Origin: Porticoccus sp. W117
GTDB lineage: Bacteria > Pseudomonadota > Gammaproteobacteria > Pseudomonadales > Porticoccaceae
Direction: 5' to 3'
Assembly (NCBI RefSeq): GCF_030341905.1
Contig: NZ_JATAAF010000001.1
Location: 248,001 to 312,000, forward strand
DNA length: 64,000 nucleotides
Shown here: positions 46,801-54,843 of the stretch, piece by piece
Numbering within the stretch: the stretch's first letter is position 1
How the letters are laid out: every line of letters starts with the position of its first letter
Program-made: the position numbers and the translations under genes
The notes under the pieces: generated by a model
The model's database searches: none
Seen by the model: the letters and a program-made list of their open reading frames with translations, nothing else
Told to the model about the DNA's origin: nothing

Positions 46801-49800
46801 GAGGCATTGATGGTTATGTCGGAAACAGTCGATGTGGTGGTAATGGCAATCGCATCACCGTCACCGCTGTTGTCACTGTCGGCGACAATATCCACCACGT
46901 TGACATTCAGGGCACCACTGCCGCTCTGGGAAAGATCCAAACCATCTTCAGCAGCAGTTAACAGGCCCGTAGCGGTCACCGCCATAATGCTCGCAGTGGC
47001 ATCATTAACTAAACGCACCGCATCACCGCTTGCTGCGTCGACGTGATTCACAGTCACCGATGTTGCACCGGTACCCGCATTGGTAAGCTGCACACCGGAT
47101 TGACCAGACAGCCGGCCAGAGGCACTAATGGTTATGTCGGAAACAGTGGATGTGGTGGTAATGGCAATCGCATCACCGTCACCGCTGTTGTCACTGTCGG
47201 CGGTAATATCCACCACATTGACATTCAGCGCACCACTGCCGCTGTGGGAAAGATCCAAACCATCTTCAGCAGCAGATAACAGGCCCGTAGCGGTCACCGC
47301 CATAATGCTCGCACTGGCATCATTAACTAAACGCACCGCATCACCGCTTGCTGCGTCGACGTGATTCACAGTCACCGATGTTGCACCGGTACCCGCATTG
47401 GTAAGCTGCACACCGGATTGACCAGACAGTCGACCAGAGGCATTGATGGTTATATCTGAAACGGAAGATGAGGTGGTTATGGCAATCGCATCACCATCAC
47501 CGCTGTTGTCACTGTCGGCGGTAATATCCGCCACGTCGATATTCAGCGTGCCACTGCCTCTGTGGGAAATATTCAGGCCGTTCGCACCGGCAGTTAAAGC
47601 CCCGGTAGAGGTAACCGACATATCAGTGCTTTGATTACTAAAATATGTATTTATCGCATGAGCATCGGCGGTAATACGATTTACCGTAATCGCCAATTCA
47701 CCGCTACCAAAATGGCCGGCGTCAATGCCATCATCACCGGCCTGAATATGCCCGTTTACCTTGATGGTGGAATTACCACCACGAACAACCGCATCGATGC
47801 CATCATTGCGGTCACCACCGGTACCGGGGCCAGCGATAATATCATTGACTTCAAGCGTCAAGTTTCCGCTAACGTTGTTATGATCGACACCAACACCTTC
47901 GCCGCCGGCATGAATCAGCCCCGTGACCGTGATATGCGTGTCACCACCACCGGTGTTGTGAGCGTCAACGCCTTTGTAACGAATTAAGTCTGTGGTCGGA
48001 TTAGCAATCAACTCGTTGGCAACGATCACCAGATCGCCACTGCCTCTGTGATCAGCATTAATGCCATCACCGTCAGATTCCACACGGCCGGTCACGGTGA
48101 TGCGGGTATCTACACCATTCTCGTTGCGAGCGTAAATACCATCATTTGCATCAGTGCCGCCTCCCGGTGTAGCTACCAGGTTATTAGCCGAGATCACTAA
48201 ATTACCTGTGCCCAATTGTTCAGCATAAATGGCGCGCCCTAAAGAACCGCCTGTCACGGTTCCGGTGGCGGTAATTGACAGGTCAGCTCCGCGGTTTGTA
48301 GCGGTGATACCATCAACTTGAGTGGCAGTAGCGTCGTTAACATGAATAGACAAATCACCGGTGCGATTGTGCTCCGCATTAACACCGAACAGCACACCAG
48401 AGGCCGTGCCGGTCACGGTGATAGAAGCATCACCGCTCAGTTCAGCGCCACCAGTATAAGTAAAAAGGTCAATACCCGATCCATCGACTACAGCGGTAGC
48501 GTCATGAGCGTTGATCGTCACATCACCGGAACCGTTATATCGATAAACACTAATACCACCACGTGTGCCGGCTACTGATCCAGTGGTTGTGATCTCGATG
48601 TCACCCGAACTGTCATAAGTTTTAACATCGATGGCTTCACTTAGGCCATATACATTGTTCGCCGTCACAGAAATATCGCCCGATCCAGCTTCGCGCTCAA
48701 TCTCAATACCTGTCCGCCCCCCGCGAACCTCCCCAGTGCTGGTGACACTGATATTGCCCGTGGCACCATCGCCATAGAGCCTAATTCCAGAGCGAAGATC
48801 ACCGGTCGCATCGACCACGTTAACGGTGAAATCACCTTGTCCGCCATCCGCTATACCAACGCCATCTAACCGGCCGTGCACATGGCCCGTTGACGTCACA
48901 TTGATACCCCCAGTGGAATATGATCCGTTTATACTTATACCTGTGCTCTGCACCCCCCGTACATCTACCGCATTGATCGAGAGCGCGCCGCCACCATAAT
49001 TGTCAACAAGAATACCACTTCGCCTCCCGACCACTGAGCCTGTGGTTGTAATATTCAATTCACCGCCGCCGTAATGTTCCGCGTGAATCCCGTGGCCCGA
49101 ATTTGAGGTGACATCATTGGCACTAATAATTAGGTCGGTACCCTGGCCCGCGCCAGAAGGCTGCAGGCTGGCAAAAATACCGGCATTCAAATCGCCCTCG
49201 ACATTGCCGGCGCTGATATTTAGCTGCCCGGTTCCCGAGTGAGTTGCATTGATTCCCGCTTCGGCGCCAGTAACATTGGCGACATCGATCAACAAATCAG
49301 TGCCGTTGGACAATGAAGCGTCGATACCACCGCCATTTAAACCCACCAGTTCACCAGTGGCGGTAATCGTTAATTGACCAGTACCTCGGTGAGAGGCATC
49401 AATACCTACGGTGCCACCTATCACGGAATTGACATTAAGAATTAAATCGCTACTTGAGGCATTGCCCAGAGCACTGATAGCGATTCCATTCAGACCTGAG
49501 ACCTGCCCCGTCGTGGTGATAGTCAACGCACCAGAACCGTTATTAGTGGCATCAATACCATTGGCCGCACCGCGAATGGTAGAGAGAAACTCATCAAAGA
49601 AAGTTAGGCTGCCAGTGCTATTGAGCACAAAAGCCGACGAGCCGCCGGTGGCAGAGGTATCAATACCAAAGCCATCGAGAGTAGTAACCGTCAAGTCTGT
49701 TCCCGACAGAGTCTGAGTCACATCCGTTGTTGAATTGGCGGGGCCAGACGCAGTGAAATTGGGCGAGCTACCACTGGTGCTGCCGGCATAGGCGACACGG

Positions 49801-49907
49801 CCATAACCACCACCAAAGAGGGCTGCAACAATTGCAGAGTTAAGCGCCAATTTATTAAAACGTCGGCTGGCTTTCCAAGGGTGCGATTGGCTGTATTGAC
49901 TGTTCAT
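43899..49907 (-). CDS. Giant repeat autotransporter adhesin
   Basis: A 2002-residue type Va secreted protein. An extended signal peptide (about 1-42; SHPWKASRRFNKLALNSAIVAALFGGG) is followed by a passenger of Gly/Asp/Thr-rich beta-helix repeats (about 45-1690). The C-terminal beta-barrel (about 1720-2002) has GGVLGYDLRIDDWKVGLAFGRGYSDVD and ends KVEYRF. The passenger includes three 106-residue units (about 766-1084) and three 100-residue units (about 1156-1470). Members usually mediate adhesion or aggregation. The gene lies 63 bp after the TIGR03032-like gene on the same strand and is probably cotranscribed. It is intact despite the repeats. Confidence 0.93.
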   Translation of the reverse strand: MNSQYSQSHPWKASRRFNKLALNSAIVAALFGGGYGRVAYAGSTSGSSPNFTASGPANSTTDVTQTLSGTDLTVTTLDGFGIDTSATGGSSAFVLNSTGSLTFFDEFLSTIRGAANGIDATNNGSGALTITTTGQVSGLNGIAISALGNASSSDLILNVNSVIGGTVGIDASHRGTGQLTITATGELVGLNGGGIDASLSNGTDLLIDVANVTGAEAGINATHSGTGQLNISAGNVEGDLNAGIFASLQPSGAGQGTDLIISANDVTSNSGHGIHAEHYGGGELNITTTGSVVGRRSGILVDNYGGGALSINAVDVRGVQSTGISINGSYSTGGINVTSTGHVHGRLDGVGIADGGQGDFTVNVVDATGDLRSGIRLYGDGATGNISVTSTGEVRGGRTGIEIEREAGSGDISVTANNVYGLSEAIDVKTYDSSGDIEITTTGSVAGTRGGISVYRYNGSGDVTINAHDATAVVDGSGIDLFTYTGGAELSGDASITVTGTASGVLFGVNAEHNRTGDLSIHVNDATATQVDGITATNRGADLSITATGTVTGGSLGRAIYAEQLGTGNLVISANNLVATPGGGTDANDGIYARNENGVDTRITVTGRVESDGDGINADHRGSGDLVIVANELIANPTTDLIRYKGVDAHNTGGGDTHITVTGLIHAGGEGVGVDHNNVSGNLTLEVNDIIAGPGTGGDRNDGIDAVVRGGNSTIKVNGHIQAGDDGIDAGHFGSGELAITVNRITADAHAINTYFSNQSTDMSVTSTGALTAGANGLNISHRGSGTLNIDVADITADSDNSGDGDAIAITTSSSVSDITINASGRLSGQSGVQLTNAGTGATSVTVNHVDAASGDAVRLVNDASASIMAVTATGLLSAAEDGLDLSHSGSGALNVNVVDITADSDNSGDGDAIAITTTSTVSDITISASGRLSGQSGVQLTNAGTGATSVTVNHVDAASGDAVRLVNDATASIMAVTATGLLTAAEDGLDLSQSGSGALNVNVVDIVADSDNSGDGDAIAITTTSTVSDITINASGRLSGQSGVQLTNAGTGATSVTVNHVDAASGDAVHLVNDATASIMAVTVNGAITAGDDGLDLRNSGTGPTIITVAAGADVRGTNLAIRTNGDNIASADTLNVAGTINGSVDLGGGNDQLNVQSTGAILGDVQLGEGVNTVEIAGDVTGNLTAGAGADAVTLSGGQFTGNINLGAGDNRVEIQSAALTQGDITLGAGSDTVLFSGQATGDVVLDAGNDRFSVQSTGSVTGDVQLGEGVNVVDVAGDIAGNLTAGAGADVITLSGGQFTGNINLGAGDNRVEIQSAALTQGDITLGSGSDTVVFSGQTVGDVLLDAGDDRFSVQSTGSVTGNIQLGEGVNTVDMAGDISGDLTAGSSADVVTLSGGQFIGNINLGAGDNRVEVQSAALIQGDITLGAGSDTVLFAGQTTGGVVLGDGDDQFDLIAGTFMGDIELGTGDDTVNITGGSLNGQITGVGQGVVTIDVGASNDFVSYGVVNVEDYIIRSGKVFQRGNFSTASTTTVVENGATLSFDSAINGSGALVSNGNLEFVVNNANAGQLTQAGTVTLNSGSTITVVTDDLAQLLQSQELISASSIIDNGVTLLADDNFLFDLSLSNTGGSLSVVSEVVDLGSLSDDSNISQFGNALASLVARGNTNGAVDFLGNLTPGDVNSFEQLLSELSPSVSGAVVHAGMQMNDASMALIGRRVADVFEHESGQINGLWVEAFTDNTQQQAINGVEGFDAHSRGGVLGYDLRIDDWKVGLAFGRGYSDVDNDRLSGERIETESDQLAVYAGYQKHRWHASASLSYSDVEYNLTRQETFLGNGVITGDTNGDLLAVSIGGGYRYELGGLTLTPVAQVHYQALNVDSYTEQGGLNLQLDYADTAMLTSEIGLMGAAPFKIDGWDVAATGHLLWSHEYLSEAERVDVVLASGERFYQQGFSRDKNLLDTRVGVEANNGKGLTLGINLHGRIGSHIDTYGAAAKVEYRF
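45500..46440 (-). repeat. Tandem array of 300-bp units within the autotransporter gene
   Basis: Marker CCCCAGCGTGATATC recurs in register near 45601, 45901 and 46201, giving an exact 300-bp (100-codon) period. Units read GDITLGAGSDTV, GQFTGNINLGAGDNRVE and similar. In-frame gain or loss of units would only change length. Confidence 0.9.
46655..47610 (-). repeat. Tandem array of 318-bp units within the autotransporter gene
   Basis: ACGTGATTCACAGTCAC recurs at 46723, 47041 and 47359, an exact 318-bp (106-codon) period, with the units nearly identical. Each unit encodes SGQSGVQLTNAGTGATSV and DAASGDAV-LVNDA. High DNA identity suggests recent duplication or ongoing conversion. Confidence 0.92.
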
Positions 49908-49970
49908 AAATTTATTCCAGGTCCATAGTGTTGTTATTTTTCACTATCAAATGTGAAGGCAAATAGCCTA

Positions 49971-51098
49971 TTAACTATTTGCCAAAGTAATCAGAGAAGC
50001 AGCTTCCGGGGTATTTGGGGGCACTGCCATCGGTGTAGATACACCTGGTATCACCTCCAGGTCATAGAGCTCACTCAGCTCACCGTCGATGCGCAGCCAA
50101 TCCACACAGGAGCCGGTGGTAAGGTCAATAATCTGAATCCCACACCAGGGTTCGGAGTCAGCAGCCTGTAATTTTTCATCCAATTGCAGCCCTTCAAAAC
50201 GCTTGTAGCGCGGCTTGGATAAACCAACAAAGGCGTAGTTGCCATGAAACGCCAACCCCCTCAAAAATCCTGGGCAGAACGCCCTAGGCTCAAAGACGCC
50301 CTCTTCTTCAGAGCCGCGTTTAACGACACCCAATTCGCCGGTACCGGAGTTAAGCAACCAAAGTTCGCCGTTGTGTAACCTTGGAGAGTGCGGCATAGAG
50401 AGACCACGACAAATAACTTCATTGCTTTGCACATCCAGCACAATGCCGCCATCAGAACGACGGTCACGCCAGCCATCAATGGTGTCGGATGCCGATACAG
50501 CTGTTACATAACGTGGAGAGCCATTTTCCATGGCTAGGCCATTGAGGTGGCAGCGATCTTCATCCACCAGTGCAGAGATAAAGGGCGGGCGCCATAACTC
50601 TTCGAAGCTGTGGCGATTTGATGTGGTTGCAATACAGTTATAACGGGTGTTGATAAATACCGCCTGACCGTCACTATTTACTCCCACATCGTGGGCATCC
50701 AACCGGCCAGTAATATTCACTACTCTGGGCACATAACAGGCGTCGAAGGTGTTGTTAACACGCTGATCGGAATCCAATACATTTTGGAATCGCATGATTT
50801 CGTAACCCGCAGAAAGGGTAAGGCCGCCCCCCTCCTCCAGGCACAAACCCATCGGGTTGGACATCACAGACTGATGGATATTGATTCCAGCACTCGCATT
50901 GCGACCAACCATGTAGAGGATATTGGACTGATAGGAAGTAAAAGCGAAAGAAACACCTAATCGGGAAAGAAGCGCAGACAAGCCACCTGACACAGAGTAC
51001 TCGATACTGCTCGCAGTAGATTCTTCATTATTCTTTACCATCTGAGCACTGGACTCTCGAGCCCCAGTAGCAGACTCACCAGATACAGCTTGACCCAA
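49971..51098 (-). CDS. TIGR03032/DUF4915-like protein
   Basis: A 375-residue protein without signal peptide. The sequence SRLGVSFAFTSYQSNILYMVGR, AHDVGVNSDGQAVFINTRYNCIAT, FISALVDEDRCHLNGLAMENG, MPHSPRLHNGELWLLNSGTGELG and PGFLRGLAFHGNYAFVGLSKPR matches the uncharacterised TIGR03032 (DUF4915) family, which looks like a beta-propeller. Such genes often accompany very large secreted or repeat proteins. The start is TTG with GGGAGG seven bases upstream. It precedes the autotransporter gene and is divergent from the hybrid kinase. Confidence 0.78.
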   Translation of the reverse strand: MGQAVSGESATGARESSAQMVKNNEESTASSIEYSVSGGLSALLSRLGVSFAFTSYQSNILYMVGRNASAGINIHQSVMSNPMGLCLEEGGGLTLSAGYEIMRFQNVLDSDQRVNNTFDACYVPRVVNITGRLDAHDVGVNSDGQAVFINTRYNCIATTSNRHSFEELWRPPFISALVDEDRCHLNGLAMENGSPRYVTAVSASDTIDGWRDRRSDGGIVLDVQSNEVICRGLSMPHSPRLHNGELWLLNSGTGELGVVKRGSEEEGVFEPRAFCPGFLRGLAFHGNYAFVGLSKPRYKRFEGLQLDEKLQAADSEPWCGIQIIDLTTGSCVDWLRIDGELSELYDLEVIPGVSTPMAVPPNTPEAASLITLANS

Positions 51099-51266
51099 AA
51101 TACCGCCTCCCGTTAGGTAGCATCACCCCTGATTAGGGATCACCAATTCTGGCGCGAATCTACCATCGTCGATGCAAAACGGTGTCATACTTAAGTACCA
51201 TCAAGCGTCGGCTAAAGCACTTACGATTGTGGTAGAGTCCAGTCGCCAGTTAACAGGAAAGGCCTG

Positions 51267-52997
51267 ATGGTTCCACCCAAGAATGTACTGACACCACCAA
51301 TGGAGGCTGAAAAGTACCGGCAGCTGATCGACATATTGGCTCGCCAAACCCAGCGATCCAGCTATATGATCGCCCCCTATCTGTTATTCCTAGCTTGGTT
51401 GGTATCTACTCATGTGCCAGCCTTTATGGCTGTGGCATGGTGCTGTACGTGGCTGATCAACTGGGGAGTAAGAGTGGCCGTGTTGCGCTTGATTGATCAC
51501 AGAGTAAATGCTGATCGCGTGCACCGCTATCGTGAGCTTGCCATTCAGCTTTCAGTGTTGATTTCGGGCTTGATACTAGGCAGTGCGATCTGGCTTTTTG
51601 ATGCCACAAAAGACATTGAATTGTTTGCCCTCCTCTTTATTGCTATCGCTGGCATGCCTGCCGGTGCAGCACCCACATTTTCTGCTCGCCCACATATCTG
51701 GCAGGCGTACGCCTATTCAATTCTAGGGATGATTGTCGCCAACTGTATCTATGAGGAATTGTTTGAACTGGCGGCATTGACCGCAATATATGCACTGGCA
51801 CTAACCAGCATGAGCCGGGATATGAGAAAACGCATTGATGAGTCCATCAGCTTGGGGTTGATCAATCAGCAGCTGGTCTCCGAATTAACCGATGCTAAAG
51901 AGGAAGCCGAACGGTCCAATCTCGCTAAGTCCCAGTTTCTGGCCTCCGCCAGTCACGACTTGCGTCAACCCCTTCACGCCATGGGCATTTTGCTGGAAAA
52001 CTTAAAGAACAACAGCAATCGCACCCCTTCTGATCCAGTTATAGATAAGTTAATGGCCTCAAAAAATGCCTTAAGCGGACTGTTTAATTCACTGCTTGAT
52101 CTCTCGCAGCTGGACTCAGGGGCGATCAAGCCGCAGCTCGGCCATTACCGACTCAGCCAAGTATTCGAATCTATTGAGACGATTTTTACCCCCATTGCTC
52201 ACAACAAGCAGCTATCGCTGGTGTTTGATCACAGTGAGCAGGTCGTATACACAGACCTGATATTACTGGAGCGCGTGCTCCATAACTTAGTCAGTAATGC
52301 TATTAAGTTTACCGAGGAAGGTAATATCAACATTACCGCATCCGGCCAAGAAAACTTGCGTATAACAGTAACCGATACCGGCATTGGTATTCCCTCACAA
52401 GATCAGCAGCGAATTTTCGATGAATACCTGCAACTGAACAATGACGCCCGAGACCGAAGCAAGGGAATAGGGCTGGGCCTGGCCGTAGTCAAACGGCTAT
52501 GCACTCTACTGGGTTGCGAACTATCGGTAGAATCGACACCTGGACGAGGCTCCAGATTCCAACTGACTGTTGCTGAAGGAGATCTCGCAATGGTAACGGT
52601 CGAAAAGGATGGCATGGAGAGCCCCTCCATTGAAGGACTAAAAATCCTTATGATTGATGATGATCAGCCCATTCTCGATGCCATGAGCCTACTGCTAAAC
52701 GACTGGAACTGCAGTGTTTGGGGCTTTACCTCTAAAGCAAAGGCACTCGCTGTACTGCAAAACGAGGAAATCGATCCGGATGTGTTAATTTGTGATTATC
52801 GATTAAAAGGCGAAAATGGCATTGAGGTTATCGATGCAATTCGGTCGATACTGGGCAAGCCGATTCCTGCGCTGATCATCTCCGGCGATACTGCTCCCGA
52901 AATTACCCAGCGAGCGCGGCAACACAAGCTATTCTTTCTTAACAAGCCGGTTAAAAGCCACCTGCTTGCCAATGTATTAGCTCGCATAACTCGCTGA
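51267..52997 (+). CDS. Hybrid sensor histidine kinase
   Basis: A 576-residue membrane kinase. Six predicted helices (about 32-178) carry no extracellular sensor domain. Then comes a coiled coil, a dimerization helix with His230 (SASHDLRQPLHAMG), the ATPase domain (Asn340; DTGIGIP; GIGLGLAVVKRL) and a C-terminal receiver (about 457-575) with Asp510 (VLICDYRLKGENG). It is the RpfC/BarA-like arrangement seen in unorthodox signalling, but without an Hpt domain. It converges with the LuxR-type regulator 14 bp away, which is the probable partner. AGGAAAGG precedes the ATG. Confidence 0.92.
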   Translation: MVPPKNVLTPPMEAEKYRQLIDILARQTQRSSYMIAPYLLFLAWLVSTHVPAFMAVAWCCTWLINWGVRVAVLRLIDHRVNADRVHRYRELAIQLSVLISGLILGSAIWLFDATKDIELFALLFIAIAGMPAGAAPTFSARPHIWQAYAYSILGMIVANCIYEELFELAALTAIYALALTSMSRDMRKRIDESISLGLINQQLVSELTDAKEEAERSNLAKSQFLASASHDLRQPLHAMGILLENLKNNSNRTPSDPVIDKLMASKNALSGLFNSLLDLSQLDSGAIKPQLGHYRLSQVFESIETIFTPIAHNKQLSLVFDHSEQVVYTDLILLERVLHNLVSNAIKFTEEGNINITASGQENLRITVTDTGIGIPSQDQQRIFDEYLQLNNDARDRSKGIGLGLAVVKRLCTLLGCELSVESTPGRGSRFQLTVAEGDLAMVTVEKDGMESPSIEGLKILMIDDDQPILDAMSLLLNDWNCSVWGFTSKAKALAVLQNEEIDPDVLICDYRLKGENGIEVIDAIRSILGKPIPALIISGDTAPEITQRARQHKLFFLNKPVKSHLLANVLARITR

Positions 52998-53011
52998 TAA
53001 GAAGCTTTCAA

Positions 53012-53653
53012 TTATTTCAGAAAACCCAATCGCACAGCCTCAGCAACACAGGCTGTGCGATTATCGACATCAAACAAATTCATAATTTTTGAAACGTGCG
53101 ATTTAACGGTGCTCTCAGATATACGTAAGCTGTCACCAATATCGGCATTGGAGTACCCATTAGCCAGCAACACCAGGATCTCCTTCTGCCGTGCACTGAG
53201 TACTGACTCAATGGCTCGATACTCCAACAACACTGAGTTTCGATACTGCTGCAGCGCCAATTCTACCGATGGAGGCAGATAAATCTGCCCGCATTGGATC
53301 GCGCGCAAGCACTCTGCCATCTGCGTTTTTGCCAAGTTTTTGGACAGGAATGCCGACGCCCCCAACTCCAGCACCTGATGAACATTTTCCGGAGTACTAT
53401 ACTCAGATACCACAATCACCGGCGCAGTAATCATCATCTCTGCATGTAGGTTGAGCATCGCTCGACCACATTCGCCAGGCATATTCAGATCCAGAAAAAT
53501 CAAATCGATAGCGGCATTCTGCTCCAGAATGGCCTTTGCTTCCTTGACACTGTGGGCACTCAAGATCTCTACACCCTCCCAGAGGTCAGACAACATCAGC
53601 TGCAAACCGTCAACAAACAACGGATGGTCATCAACGATCAAAATGGTGTCCAC
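53012..53653 (-). CDS. LuxR/NarL-family response regulator
   Basis: A 213-residue regulator. Receiver about 1-115 (TILIVDDHPLF; phospho-acceptor Asp in LIFLDLNMPG; Lys in FLSKNL) and a LuxR-type helix-turn-helix about 145-205 (LSARQKEILVLLANGYSNADIGDSLRISESTVKSHVSKIMNLF). The longer frame starts at GTG 53710; GTG at 53653 is preferred because the receiver then starts normally, with AGGAG upstream. It probably receives phosphate from the hybrid kinase and controls island genes. Confidence 0.88.
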   Translation of the reverse strand: MDTILIVDDHPLFVDGLQLMLSDLWEGVEILSAHSVKEAKAILEQNAAIDLIFLDLNMPGECGRAMLNLHAEMMITAPVIVVSEYSTPENVHQVLELGASAFLSKNLAKTQMAECLRAIQCGQIYLPPSVELALQQYRNSVLLEYRAIESVLSARQKEILVLLANGYSNADIGDSLRISESTVKSHVSKIMNLFDVDNRTACVAEAVRLGFLK

Positions 53654-53992
53654 TGCTACGTACACTCCTGTTACTGCTGGCCTCAAAAAAATCAGCAGAG
53701 CATTAGACACTGAAACAAATTAGATGCCAACTATTTTAAGAACCACGAACCAAGTTTCTACGGTTTCTCAGACATTTCTGCCTTTTATTTTAAGTGCAGA
53801 GCAGCTCTCGATTTGAAGCAACAGACTCTGGATGGACCGTCTCAATCACAAGGGTATTCATGCACAGCAGCATGATTTAGTCATAGTAATATATTCTTTG
53901 TGGATATATATGAAGCTTGACCGTATTTTTGACGGTACAACCTGCAACAATAAAAGTTTTTATGTTTATTTTTCAAATACATAGATCTATAT

Positions 53993-54018
53993 TTCAAGTC
54001 CGGCCTCTGGTACCACTT
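53993..54018 (+). other. Island attachment site, distal copy
   Basis: Exact copy of the last 23 bases of tRNA-Leu plus three bases (TTCAAGTCCGGCCTCTGGTA followed by CCACTT). The 5' part of the tRNA is absent, so this is an att repeat and not a gene. Distance to the proximal copy is 10,432 bp. Confidence 0.88.
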
Positions 54019-54049
54019 CAACATCCAGTAACGATTATGGATGACCTGA

Positions 54050-54074
54050 AAGCCCCTTAAAATGGGGCTTTTTT
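54050..54074 (+). terminator. Intrinsic terminator after distal att
   Basis: AAGCCCC (54050-54056), a 7-base loop and GGGGCTT (54064-54070) run into six T. It would stop transcripts crossing the att site, as the terminator after the intact tRNA does. Confidence 0.85.
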
Positions 54075-54290
54075 GTGCCTGTAGCATTCTCCTACGTTCA
54101 GTAACAGTCACTGGCGTCTGGTGCGACTTTTGGTGCTATCTTGGCTCAAATCAGGCTTTGTAGCACCATGATGCCGACCGGTTTGGAACTGAAACAGGCG
54201 GCATGATGTGTATCTCAATTCATCATATTCACTCCGCTCAGGGCAGATTACTAGAGCACTTAAACTATCCACATAAATACCTTGCCCAAA

Positions 54291-54311
54291 GAATGATATA
54301 AGGTATCATTC
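54291..54311. promoter_or_regulatory. Zur-like box upstream of the Fur-family gene
   Basis: GAATGATA and TATCATTC are perfect inverted arms around a 5-base centre. The site is 60 bp upstream of the zur-like start and resembles the other two AT-rich palindromes in this cluster, implying autoregulation by zinc. Confidence 0.65.
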
Positions 54312-54371
54312 GATAATAAGCAACGTTGACTCCCCTTGACAGTAAACATCGCCCTGCCCAGGTCATCATTT

Positions 54372-54833
54372 ATGAATACGGTACAGGAAATTATTGATCA
54401 CGCAGAAAACAGCTGCAAAACACGCGGGAGCAAATTAACCAGCAAACGCAAATGCGTGCTCTCTGCTTTATTGCAATCCAATAAAGCAATGTCTGCTTAT
54501 GAGCTGGTTGACTACTGCAAGCAAGTGTATGACAAAACACTGCCCCCCATGTCTGTCTATCGTATTCTCGATTTCCTGCAAGAAGAGCACTTGGCCCATA
54601 AACTCAACATGGCAAACAAGTACATTGCCTGTTCGCACATCACCTGCAGTCACGGTCACGGAGTACCGCAGTTTTTAATCTGCAACAACTGCCAACAGGT
54701 AAAGGAAATCAGTGTGAATGAATCAACCATTGACACCTTGAAGCACGATATAGAGCAAGCAGGTTTCCAGATGGCGAGCCCCCGGCTGGAAATAAATTGC
54801 CTGTGCGGCCCCTGCAGCGATAAAGCCTCTTAA
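54372..54833 (+). CDS. zur: Fur-family regulator, Zur-like
   Basis: A 153-residue metalloregulator. Winged helix about 15-85 (SKLTSKRKCVLSALLQSNKAMSAYELVDYCKQVYDKTLPPMSVYRILDFLQEEHLAHKL). The metal site includes CSHITCSHGHG, the structural zinc pair CNNC and the C-terminal CLCGPC. Zur represses zinc-uptake genes when zinc is plentiful. ATG at 54372 is preferred to the frame start at 54336. It is followed 10 bp later by the COG0523 GTPase gene in one operon, and a Zur-like box lies upstream. Confidence 0.88.
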   Translation: MNTVQEIIDHAENSCKTRGSKLTSKRKCVLSALLQSNKAMSAYELVDYCKQVYDKTLPPMSVYRILDFLQEEHLAHKLNMANKYIACSHITCSHGHGVPQFLICNNCQQVKEISVNESTIDTLKHDIEQAGFQMASPRLEINCLCGPCSDKAS

Positions 54834-54843
54834 GATATTACCT

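Larger units (their letters stand above)
53654..54371. other. AT-rich gap holding the distal island end
   Basis: This stretch of about 720 bp has no convincing gene. It contains the distal att copy (53993-54018), a terminator (54050-54074) and a Zur-like box (54291-54311). Between 54100 and 54220 the sequence GGTGCGACTTTTGGTGCTATC and a short frame MMPTGLELKQAA resemble leader sequence before integrases, but no integrase follows. Confidence 0.7.

Noticed and set aside
46404-47364. Series of 60-100 codon plus-strand frames
   Set aside because: They repeat with the 300/318-bp period and are mirror images of the autotransporter repeats.
45500-47610. Regular DNA repeats as a CRISPR array
   Set aside because: Periods are 300 and 318 bp, the units are coding throughout, and there are no short repeats with unique spacers or cas genes.
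53993-54018. A second tRNA-Leu gene
   Set aside because: Only the 3' third of the tRNA is present; acceptor 5' strand, D arm and anticodon arm are missing. It is an att duplicate.
53881-54111. 76-codon minus-strand frame across the distal att
   Set aside because: It runs through the att repeat and a terminator, and the protein resembles nothing.
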